A stretch of 64,000 nucleotides of DNA from positions 15,893,213-15,957,212 of the forward strand of contig NC_065531.1 in the NCBI RefSeq assembly GCF_020184175.1, read 5' to 3'. This stretch comes from Aphis gossypii. Taxonomy: Eukaryota > Arthropoda > Insecta > Hemiptera > Aphididae. This document shows positions 38,855-50,100 of this stretch, one piece after another. The number at the start of each line of letters is the position of its first letter. Position 1 is the first letter of the stretch. Made by a program: the position numbers and the translations under genes. The notes beneath the pieces are model-generated. The model worked only from the letters and a program-made list of their open reading frames with translations, was not told the DNA's origin and ran no database searches.

Positions 38855-38990
38855 GGAGATCGAAAAACTCAAAGACGTTCCAAAGAGTACTACGATAATA
38901 CCACCGCGTCGTGAATCGTGATTGTACGTCGCGACGTCGCGTCGTCGCACAAATGGAACAATGCCTTGAAGGCTTGAACGGCTTGAACGC
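38855..38990 (-). other. Probable 5' UTR exon of LKB1
   Basis: A GC- and CpG-rich block ends in a strong donor, CTCC|GTGAGTACC, with the GT at 38854-38853. An acceptor AAAATAG at 38510-38505 (exon from 38504) would join it to the first coding exon. The joined frame would even stay open, but the upstream block has no ATG in that frame, so translation is expected to start at 38472. The upstream limit of the exon is not known. Confidence 0.45.
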
Positions 38991-40155
38991 CTTCAATAAT
39001 GCATAGGTAGTGCATTACTGCGTTTGCTATTTGCATTACAATGTGCAGGATGCAAATGCATTAAATGCAATGCAATCCGTCCGTCGGAAGTCGGAACAAC
39101 GACTATACCATGATGGTAATCAGTCAAAATATCCAAGAACGAAATATCTAAATTTGTACCTAATAGAAAAAAATAAAATTAGTTAAAATATTAAATTATA
39201 AAATCAGCTCTTAAAATTTCAACCTAAATTCACGTCATTACTAATAGTAAAATTACGTTAATAATTTCACAATTAATGCTTCACTAACATATTAAATTGT
39301 TATAATATATTGTGTAAAAGAACAGGCCCTTTTTATGTTTTCCAATTTGTGACGACATTATTTAACTTTTTTCACAGAGTTGTTCAAAATACCCTCCGGA
39401 GTGTCACTAAGTCGTCCGATTTTTCTTTTCCTTCTTTTTTTTATGAGAGGGAGAGATGGAATGGTTACAGTTTTTAGCGTGTTATTTAAATAATTTAACG
39501 ATTATTTTTCACAAGTGTGTACTTAATGAGCCTACGAATAATTTATTATTTTAGACAAGGTCTGACTTTAACTTATTGAGGTGTAGATTGGGAAAATAAC
39601 TGTTTCTCTGACAATTGCCAGTATGTTTTAATTAATTGTTATAAATTTAAAGTAGGTACTCCTCTTAAGACAAATTCAAAAAATATCAAAAACAATATTA
39701 CACAATTTCAAACTAAGAAATGACTTATTAATTTATTATCATTCGTTAGAAAAAAAAACAAATCTAATTTAACTGTAGGTATTCGCAGTAGACTCAAGTA
39801 ATTTACAGAGAAAAAAATTTAATTAATTTTTAACAATATAACAGTGATCGCGATGTCAGTTATTTTTTAATTAACATGCCAACATTTAGTAATTAATTTT
39901 CAAAAAATACTTTTGTCAGTATTTTTTTCATAGATGCATAGTACGACTTTTTCTCACGAGTATTGAACTGACGAATAATGTGGGTTTTAAATATAAATTA
40001 TACATAGGTATTTATGAGTCTTAGAATAATAATAAACGATAAAAATATGAAAAACAAAGTTTATTTTGTGTACGCAAGCATTTTTATTTATTCGATAATG
40101 GTATAACAAAGATAATTTTTATTTTTTAATAAATTAACGAAATTACTTAAAAAAA
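38991..40155. other. Spacer upstream of LKB1, no gene seen
   Basis: Begins with a CpG-richer segment with short direct repeats (CTTGAACGG-type near 38975-38990, and TGCAT/GCAATGCAA-type near 39000-39080), then AT-rich sequence without coding signals. A possible poly(A) signal pair (AATAAATAAA on the minus strand, 40084-40094) would serve the island at 40156-40976. Confidence 0.45.
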
Positions 40156-40329
40156 CTAATATATGAAAAAAAGGGTGGAATGGTAGGAACGGGTGGCGGG
40201 TGTGCTCAGCCGACTGGATTCCGGGGCGAAAATTCGGCGAACCAGTGCGGTGGTTCGTGTCCGATGTCGTTTTCGCCCTAGTGCTCCGCCGGTAGAGTTC
40301 GAACTGTCGGACATCCGTTCCACCGCCAT
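40156..40329 (-). CDS. Small basic hypothetical ORF in GC-rich island
   Basis: Starting at the ATG at 40329, the open frame encodes about 57 residues, rich in Arg, Ser and Thr (for example ALGRKRHRTRTTALVRRIFA). It lies just downstream of, and on the same strand as, the disrupted gene at 40401-40976, in the same GC-rich island. It could be a separate short protein, a decayed 3' part of that gene, or chance. No family recognised. Confidence 0.25.
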   Translation of the reverse strand: MAVERMSDSSNSTGGALGRKRHRTRTTALVRRIFAPESSRLSTPATRSYHSTLFFIY

Positions 40330-40400
40330 ACTTAGCTGAATCTGCGCCACATCTTATTTGACCGGTCTAACGGTCTCGATAAATAAGGGTTTTCTTCCCC

Positions 40401-40976
40401 TTAAACTGAGCGTCTGTCATTGAATTTTTCGATCTCGTGGACAAATTCGTCCCTATGTTCTTCCTCATCTGGGTGGTTCGATGACGTTACGCTGCAACCA
40501 CAACCGCAGATGGTCCTGAAGACCCTGCGGAGACCTCTCCGCAGGGCCGACAAGAATCGACTTTTTTTCTTTCGCAATGGCACCGTCTTGTCTGTGTCAA
40601 TAATAGTGGTCTCTTTGTCATTTTCCTCGCTCGGCGACAATGTCTGTTTTTCCACGGGGCACACCACCGGCGGTGTCACCTCAACCTTTTCCATCTCGGG
40701 ACCAGCAGTTTCAATGTCGTGTGTTATGGTTTCGACCGGCGAATTGATGTCCGTTTCCACGAAACTGATGGCTTCCGTCATCAGCTCCGCGGAAGGCGCC
40801 GGCGTCCAATATTGGCTTCTCGTCTGGGCTCACCACCGGAACCACCATCTTGACATTTTCCATTTCGGGACCGGGAGTTTCAATAATGTCATAAGTAGAG
40901 ATTTCGACCGGCGCATTGGTGTCTCCACATTTGGACGATATATATCGCATTCAATATCATTTCTAATCGGATCCAT
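40401..40976 (-). pseudogene. Unrecognised GC-rich coding sequence with internal duplication and frameshifts
   Basis: An ATG at 40976 and an ATG at 40781 lie in one frame; the segment between needs a second frame (open from an ATG at 40950). That segment carries ETPGPEMENVKMVVPVVSP, and the 40781 frame carries ETAGPEMEKVEVTPPVVCP, so a unit of about 130 bases is duplicated. Relative to the second copy, the first lacks 4 bases near its start, which explains the frame change. A second change is needed near 40800. The 126-residue frame from 40781 to 40401 is intact: an acidic, Pro-rich N-terminal half, then a basic helix (RKKKSRFLSALRRGLRRVFR), CGCGC, and an acidic tail. No introns, signal peptide or known domain. 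It may be a pseudogene, or a living 126-residue gene with a decayed 5' duplicate. An assembly error is also possible. Confidence 0.5.
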
Positions 40977-41900
40977 AACTAAATATTTCTATTTCTATAG
41001 AAAATGAAATGTAGGTTACGAAAACTTTTTTTGTAAAAAATTGGTCAGATACCTAGCGAGTATGAACAGTAAGTGAATTAAAAATTGTCTCCGTGATACG
41101 CTTCTTAGAATATCGCATTGACAACAATTAAAAATGACATAAACAAGATACTATAAACGGCCAATAGATGTATACTTAAACTCTTAAGTAAAATACTACA
41201 GTTTTTATAATTTAATCATATTTTATTATTTATGATAAATTTTATTGGAAAAACATTTGTAATTTACCAACAATTAAAATAGTGTTATAAAATACTAAAT
41301 AGTAAATATACATTCATCCGTATAATAACTATTACTTCTCAAACTGTTAATATTTTATGTTATAATTTAAAAACGAAAAACTAGATACTTGAAATTTTCA
41401 CAAAATGTTTTTATCATCATTGTATAGTTTTCAAAATATTTCGACTCTTTTTAAGCTACTATAGGCATTTTTGATTTTTTTCTTTAAATATTAATAAAAA
41501 TTATTCGCTGGGTAAAAATTCTTAAAAATTTTATCCAAGATCCCATATAAGTTGTTCTTATATCTGTATAAAAAAAAATCAAAAATACATAAGTTCAATT
41601 TTATAAATTGTTAATTAGCATTTTGATGTAATTCGTCAAAATTGCAATAAAAAAAAGATCTAAACTTTTTTGCAATTAGTTATTTATAAAAATGTCCTTT
41701 ACACATCTAACTTTGGAAAATTTAATAAAAGATTTTAATACCAAAAAATCTAAAAATAATTATACAGGTAGTTGGTTAAGAAATTACTTATTTAAACAAT
41801 AAACATAGAATTTGAGTGAAATAAGTTGATATAATATGGTATAAATATATGTTATTATAATAATTAAATACTAATATTATAATAAATGTAGGTAATATTT
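40977..41900. other. AT-rich spacer
   Basis: No gene seen. 41370-41700 shares phrases in inverse orientation with the 15740-type repeat family (such as ATTTTCACAAAAT and the region around TTCGTCAAAATTGCAA), but the match is loose. Confidence 0.4.
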
Positions 41901-42433
41901 CCAAAGCTGGGCAAGTTAGTCATTTTTTTCAACAAGTTGAAGTTACTTTAATAAAAAAACTAAGTTAGTTAGAAGTCAGTTTGGTGAAAATAGTAACTAA
42001 AGACTAAAGTTAGAGTAGAAGTTAGAAATTAGATTTTTTTATAGATTAAAAAACTTTTTTTGTTAAATTGTAAATAATAAGTTACCTAACTTCAATTATT
42101 GATTAAAACTGAAAAATTAAAATAAACACCTAGTAATTTAGTCAAAATGTTCTACTTAAATAAGTAATAATTTCAATTTCTTGAAAATTAATTGGTGTAT
42201 CACTTGTCGATTATTAGAACATGAAAGGTGAAACAAAAAAAAAAAATACAGTACAGTATAACAACTTCAAATATTAATATTAAATAATAATACATAATAT
42301 AATAAAATTATAATAATAACTAGTTACTTTTTTTTCTAACAAGTTAGATTAAACTATTTTCCACATTAAATTCAACTAGTTAAGTTATAAAGTTAATATG
42401 AATTAAAACTAACTAGTTAGTGCCTAGCTTTGG
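41901..42433. mobile_element. Probable MITE with CCAAAGCT(G/A)GGCA terminal inverted repeats
   Basis: Left end CCAAAGCTGGGCAAGTTAGT at 41901. The right end, reverse-complemented, reads CCAAAGCTAGGCACTAACTA. The interior is rich in AAGTTA/TAACTT motifs, as in many non-autonomous hAT elements with GGGCAAGTTA-type ends. No clean target duplication could be seen. A related fragment (AAAACTAGGCAATAACTAGT) lies at 52545-52690. Confidence 0.6.
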
Positions 42434-44175
42434 TTTCTCATAATGAGAATCATAATTATATTTTGTAGATAATATTTTTTAGAGTTGGAAGACCTGACCA
42501 TTAGGTACCATAAAACAAAATTCTAAATGTAGTATATACTAAGAGGTTATGGATTGGTCATTTTAAATATTTATAAATAAAGTTAAATTATACAAATTTT
42601 AATTTATAATTATACGTACCTACTCATTTGAATCATTTGTAAATAGTATTTTTAATTGTAATTCAGCTACTAGTACCTACCTATACTATTTAGAACTTGA
42701 TTAATTATAATTTGTTTTCTTCTTTAAAACACAACGTGTGTTGATTTAAGAATTTCATTTAGAGAAAATAAAAACTTCTCACGGGCGAAATTGAGTAATT
42801 CTGAATTCACCTATAGTATTAAAAAATAAAATATAAGTTAAAATAAATTATTTAAAATAAAAAAAATTAAAAAAGGAATTAATAAAATTATTAAATATGT
42901 ATTTTTGTCAATTAATTTTTTGTAATAATTTTTATTTATCTACAATTATTTATTTTTTAATGTTCATATAAAAATGATCAAAATTATATACTTTAAAATT
43001 GTTTTAAACACCATTTGGATTAATTAGATTGAGTTAAAACATTTCTTTATTATCAATGTAATACACTGTAATATTTTAATTTGTGAAAAAAGTATATTAT
43101 TTTCATATGAAATATACATTAAAAAAATTAAATAAGAAAAACATTTTGTATAATATTCAACTATTAAACATTTATTTAGAATTAAAAATGACAAAACAAG
43201 AGTAAAATATAAAGTACTAAGTAGGTAGGTAATCAACAATCATAAAGTTAAAAATTTTTTTTTATAAAATCAAAAATCACTTACAAAGATTAAAATAAGA
43301 AGAAAATATAGTCTTTACGTTATAACACGCATGATTTTTAGATATTACTATTTCAAATGAAAGTATAATATTGAAAATTATCATTTTTATTACGATACAT
43401 AGTATATAGATTAAACAATTCACCGAAAAATATTTTATTACTATTTTTAATTATTTTAATAATAATAATAAAATATTGAATAGTTATAAGTTATAACCAT
43501 ACAGATATATAGAATATAAATACCTAATTTATATTTTATATATCTGTGAAGTTATAGCAGGTTAACATATCGATTAATAGTTTAACTATCAAGTGAAATA
43601 AATTAATCTATATTCTATAGTACTAAATAATAATTTATTAACACTCATAAAAATCAGTTATAACAAACTAAAAATTTAAAGTAATTGATTAAAAAAAAAG
43701 CCATCTAGATAGTGTATCTTCAAATTTAAATAATAGACAGTTTGTATTTGTTACTCAATTAATGTTATACAATAATAAAAAATAAAAATTTCACAATAAT
43801 TCAACAATGGTATACATAAAAAAATATTTAATCTGTTCTATAAAACGAACAACAAATTCTTTATAACATATATTTGGTAAAAAAAAAATTCTGATCAGTC
43901 TAATTGAATTATACATTTTTAACATCCACAATAATTTTCATTTAAGTAATAGCATTTAATATAAATAAAAATAATTATTAATAAATAGTATATTTACAAA
44001 TTTGATTTAGATTTGATTTGAGTTTGTTATAGCCATTAAAGTCTGAAAAATAAAAATAAACATAATATATATTAACAAATATCCTAATTATAAATAATTA
44101 TAGTATCATAATAAAATTAGTGTTTAGTTGTTTATGTTAGATGAATGCAAGTATATTACTTATTAGTATATGGGG
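42434..44175. other. AT-rich spacer downstream of AGL
   Basis: No gene recognised. It should contain the AGL 3' UTR next to 44176. An imperfect long hairpin sits at 43485-43560. Confidence 0.45.
43485..43560. repeat. Pre-miRNA-like hairpin
   Basis: ACAGATATATAGAATATAAA at 43501-43520 pairs with 43528-43547 over 20 bases, with one G:U pair if transcribed from the plus strand. The loop is seven bases. Beyond a small internal loop, TATAAC and GTTATA extend the stem. The size fits a miRNA precursor, but AT-rich DNA forms such stems often. Confidence 0.35.
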
Positions 44176-47100
44176 TTAAAATATTTTGGTGATCAATGAC
44201 AATACTGCTGACGTATAAGTGCGAACAGGACGCACTTGAATAGTTTCTTTTTCATTATAAAGCTATAAAAAAACATAGTATAAAATTGAATGTAAAATTG
44301 ATGAAACTGGAAATCAGTCAAAAAATCTGAGAACAAAAAATCCTTTTAAAAAAAGTTGGAAAATAAGTCTGAGAACATTTTTAGTGTCGGACAAAAAGTC
44401 CAAAAATACAAAATATTATTAATTTTTGTTAATTTATATTGATTTTAATTAACATATTTTAATTTTAAACTCTACCTACCTACCTACCTAAGAATAAGAA
44501 AATAGAAAAAATATAAGAATATAATATATATGTACAAAATTTTTTTAATCTTAATAAACAAAAATTAATATTAATTATATTTTATATGTCTACATAATAA
44601 ATTATATAAAAACACTAAATAGAATATTAGTCTTTTTGACTAATTTAGAACTTTTTGTTTGCCAATAAAAACTGAAATCGGACTTTTTATCCAACTTTTA
44701 ATAAAAACTTTTTGTCCCAGATTCGATGAAACTAATAATCATTAAACAAGTTTAAAAATTTTCACTTATAAATCTGAGATCTTGAACTCTTTGATTTAAA
44801 TTTTTAGAATAAAATTATTAATTCAATAATTCAATACATATAAAACAATATGGTTTACATAATACATTTGTTATTAAAATATTAAGTATAACTACTTTGC
44901 TTCTGTGATATACATATATTAAAGCTGATACTAAGATCAATATTATTCATATAGGTAGTTTAATATTTATTATTTATAAATTTATAATACAGTTAAGAAA
45001 AAAGACATATGAATTGTACTTTTAAGATTTTGAACATAGAAAAAATATATTAATATAAATTAATAATATATTTATTATATATAAACATAATATAATAAGA
45101 GTTTCATTTAAATGTTTATTTTAATTTGATTTAATAAACATTGATTTTACTACAATTATATAATATGATTTACAATTTTTGTTATTTATAAATAAATCTT
45201 AAAATATAAATGAATAAAGCATTTTTTAAATCCCAAAAAATAAACAAGTAAAGCCTTATTTTAAATTTAGCATTCAAGCATTATCTGTTTTTAAGCGTAT
45301 TAACTAGGCAAGTAATGGTAACAGGATAATTAAATCAAAATAGGTACTTTACATAAAATGTAAATAAAATAAATAATTTTAAAATGTAATTACACAATCA
45401 ACTAATTTATTAGTAACAAAAAAAAAAAAACATGTTAAATTGATGATAAAATATTATTTTGTTTATAAGTCTAAAAATAATTTTTAACTTTATAATACAA
45501 CACTATCATTAAATAATAAAATTAAAAAAAAAAATCCATTTATATTTTATGCCATGATATTATTATTATAGCTAATAATATATTAATATATTTTACTTTT
45601 AATATAGACATAACATTTAAATAAATAAATAAATAAATAGTTAAAAATAAAATGTATTAACAGCCTATTGAATAACTATTATTTAAATTAAATTTCCTAG
45701 CTGACTGGTAAAGACGTAAAGTAATGCTTAATATAAATAAAAATAATTAATTAATTTGATAATACAAGCTATATACCCAAAGCATATAAAATTAATTATA
45801 ATTAGGACTCAGATTTCAATATACTTGTATCTGTTTTTTTTTTAATGACCGACATTATTAATTTCATTATAAATTTGTATTAAGTACATCACTTCAAAAA
45901 TAAATGTTTTTGAGGCTTATTTTTGAGTTTTTGTAAAAATTCATTAGGAATATTGTTGACTAGGAATAAAAAAATTACCTTTTATTCAACCCCAACTATA
46001 GCACAGAAGCTGCAAAATTTTAATGTGGAAATAAAACAATTAAAAGTATTTTAATTTAATAATATTACAAATTTGCAAAAGACATGTCATTCTAGAAATA
46101 ATATCGTCAAAATTGAATCCACTTGGTTGATAAAAAGGTAATAATATTATTCAATTTACAAAAACTAAATGGTCACTAAACACCTGTTGTGCCAGAGTTA
46201 CAACGATTTATCTAACTACAATAAATTAAGTTTTTAAATTTCTATTTCAAATTGAATGACACAACTATTGACTATATAAATCAAACATTACTTATTTATA
46301 TAGTACAATCAAAAATAAAAAAAATAAATTAAAATTAAAATTTTTTTAAGTGCATCTTTCAATTTTCTACGCCATAATTATGTTTTATAACATGGTATTC
46401 AAATCTGAGTAAACCTGAGTCCTATATTTTAAATTGTATGGTTAAATAAATACTAAATAAGTAGTTTATTTACTTCTTACCTCAAGAATTGTAGCAACAC
46501 TCCAGGCTTGAGTTGGGCATGATCCAGCACAAAAGGCTCCATCTTTATTGGTTAATTCAGGTAGGCCTCTCCAAACTGATGTTTTTATATGTTCAAAATG
46601 TTTAGATAATATACCTTGAATTTCAGATATAGTTTCTCGTTTATTTGAGGAAAATATTAACTTAGCTTTTAAAAAGAAACCAACAGGCCATAACCACTCC
46701 TAAAAAAAAATAAAATTTTTAATAATAATTTTATTTCTAACATATTAATAGATTCAATTCTCTTACTGGTCCTTGGTGATAATTGAAACCATTGGCTACA
46801 TTTAAATCAGTAGTATTGTTATCATTATCGTAAAAGCCGTTATACGCCCAATCTGATGGATCTAGAGTTTTCATACCAAGTGGTCCTAAAAGTACATCTG
46901 TTACTACTTGTAAAGCTTTTCTAGCATGATCTGGGTTAAACAACTCTGGTGCCTAACATATAATCAAAATATTTAATAAATTAGGCTACAACACATAATA
47001 CTATCAACTTACAATTGCCATTGCTACAACATAATTGCATCGCAATTGGTAGTCTCCCCATTTATTTGTTGCACCGACTGTATCCTTATAAATACATCTT

Positions 47101-50100
47101 CGATTAATAAGTTCTGGATGAGGTTCAAATTGCTTTTGATTAAATTTCTCTTCAGGTATCCAGAAGTAGGTTTCAAAGTTTTTTTGAATTTTTTCATTCC
47201 ATTCTTTATATGTCCATGTAGTTACTGATCCTAAAATTAAACAGAACTATATTATCAAATGAACACTTTATTAAATTTATATTTTTTGTAATGTACCATC
47301 CTTATTAGTACGGGTAACTCCTGAATACTTAAACTGCTGAGCTTTTTTCAATGTAGCTAACCATGCTACAGTTGACTTTGACAACGCTACCAACTCTATA
47401 GCAGATCCATCTCGAGGAGTAGCAGGTCGTCCTCGGTTACCAGCTTTATCTGAAGAACCCATTTTATCCATCCAAGTACCACAATTCCACTCATTACCAC
47501 CAAATACAAAGCCAGTTAAAGGTTGTACTCCAATTTGGTTATCAAAGCCTGCACTTTTCATATGGGCATCAATAGATGTTCCAGCATTACGTTCACGAAA
47601 ACATAATCCTTGGAAATGTTTTGACATAACCTCTTGAATTACTTCATATAATGGTTGTTCCTAGAAATTCAATTAAGATATAAATAGGTATGTGATACAT
47701 GGCATATAAAACTTATTTAAATTCAAAACTTACAACTGATGTGGGTTCAGAATCATCATTTGGAAAAATTCTATTAACTGGATCATCCAAAATACTTATA
47801 CCTCCAGGTACCATTGTAACATACTGCTGTATTACATACAACCACCACCAAACAGCATCACGACAATTGTAACGTGGGTTCTTGCCTCCATCTAATAGAT
47901 TTGGAATAAGACCATGTCTCAAACAACCACCAAATCCTAAAATAATGTACCTAAAAATAAACATACATTTTTAATTAAAATATTTAATCCCACAAATTCA
48001 ATAATATTATACTTGGCTTCTTCATAGCGGCCAGTAATCAGCAATAATCCTTTCAATGAAATGAAAGTATCTCTGCCCCAATTTCGCATATAACCACTAG
48101 AAAAATGTGGTAATCCAGCTGCAAGTGTTATACACTCAGGATGATATAATCCATCAGGTGATATTTGTATTTTGAGTAAAGGTGCTAAAAGGTTTGGTGA
48201 AAGAGTTGGAAGAGGACTAGATTTAACTATTCCAGCAAATTGAATTGAAGCAAGAGCCAAATGTTTACAAAATGTAGAACCGTTTTTAATATCTCCAGGC
48301 ATCATTGACCATGTTCGGTTCAACAAAGCATTGAATACTTTTCTCAAGGAAAATTCAAAATAACAGGGTACTAAATATGATGGCAAGTTCCTAATAGGCT
48401 GTAAATATCTTTCTAAAAAGTCTCCAAATTGATACAATGGACAGTTTTCAAATTCTTTACGTTTTAAGCGTCCACATATGTAATCTATAATCCAAAATCC
48501 ATTTCGGAGATTTTCACACAGTGGGTGACCTAAATCATTATTTGAAGCCACTGTGTCTAAAACTGACATAAATCCTTGGATTCCGCAATACACTAATTTA
48601 CCAAATCCTGGTACATCATAAACATTTCCTTCATCTTCTTCAGGACATCTGAACAAAATATAATTCATGTCGGATAGAGATAAACGACTCACTGCTTGTA
48701 CCAAATCAATATCAGATAACAACTGTTCAACAGCTATTTTTGTTTTCTCTACTGGGGAAATAGCAACTGCTACTACACAACCAGGTTTAAATTTTGCAGT
48801 AAAATTTAATCTAACAGTAAATTTATCAGCTGAAGGTATAATATCTAACATTAAACATTCTTGGGTATTGACATTTTGTCTTAAGCTTAATACATAATCA
48901 TCTAGGCCATTGATCTTATTTTCATCTTTTTTAAATTCTTTAGAATTGTCTAATATCCTAAACAAATATATAAAATACAATAAATATTACTTAATCATAT
49001 TCAAATAGGAAAAAAATAAATCATATTTACATATGTTGCAATGAAGTTTCAATTAGTACATTATCAACTCTTCCAGTTACAGTAATCCCTTTTCCTAAAC
49101 CATTTTGGTTGGATGGAGTTGAAAAAGATGTATATGACATAAGTACAACACTCTCATGAGTTTTACTATTATGACGTGTCACACAAACAATATCAGTATC
49201 AATTTGATCCACATAAACTTGATCAAAACCACCTTTTCCCAGATCATAGTGAAGTGCATTTAATGCTTTCTTTCCTGCTATTATCCCTGTAGTAGTATTA
49301 ATTTCATTAGCTGACCATTCCATATATTGTCTTTCCTCTTCAACAACATGTATCTAAAAATAATAAATTAATATAAATGGTTTTGGATGAATACATTTTT
49401 ATTTTTAACCATTACACAGTTGCCATCATGGCAACCAAACCGTAAAAAAGATGAAATTAATTATAAAGTTATTATTAAACAATACCTAGATTTCTTCCAG
49501 CAACTGATGAATAAAGAAATTAATATAATTATATTACCATAGCAACCTTATTGATAAATTATAACCATAATTATTTTAATAAAATCATAAAAACGATTCA
49601 ATGTTTTTTTTTTTTTTTTGGTATAGTGGGAAAAATATTAAGTAGCACACTATATTTTTAACTTAAAATTTTTTTTTTTTGTAATTTTCGCAATACAATT
49701 TAACATACATGATGAGGAACTAGTTGATCATAACCCATATTGCTTCCACTAGCACAACACGCCATAGATACTAAAGCTGCACTAGGCAACAAATTGTAAA
49801 CTGAATGTTTCTCAATCGGAGATGGATTATCATGAGTTTGATCCATAAAAAGAGCATGAGCAACAGTAGGAGTTACTGGTTGTTCTAATGGTTTAAAAAA
49901 TCCACCGACTGGTTCGCCGCCATAACGGTGAACTAAGCGTCCAAGTTCATGTGAATCCCATGCAGACATTGCTTCTAAATATTACATTATTAAAAAAATA
50001 ATTCATATAAAAAAGGATGAAAGTAACTTTTTTACTTGAATTTTGTTTTTAAAAAGCATATTATCTTACCACGAATAAGTGATGTAATTCCTAGTCTATT

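Noticed and set aside
38715..38996. A 93-codon open frame upstream of LKB1
   Set aside because: It starts at TTG without an ATG, has no recognisable motif, and is crossed by a strong donor site. A 5' UTR exon explains it better.
40420..41007. A 195-codon plus-strand open frame across the orphan island
   Set aside because: It has no ATG at its start and is antisense to the minus-strand frame in which the duplicated unit is conserved at protein level. Its composition looks like a shadow of GC-rich coding sequence.
46481..46699. Ending AGL at the VRSK stop just after the penultimate exon
   Set aside because: The strong GTAAGA donor and the in-phase LYNEKE exon at 44262, matching the family C-terminus, make splicing more likely. 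Read-through is kept only as a possible isoform.
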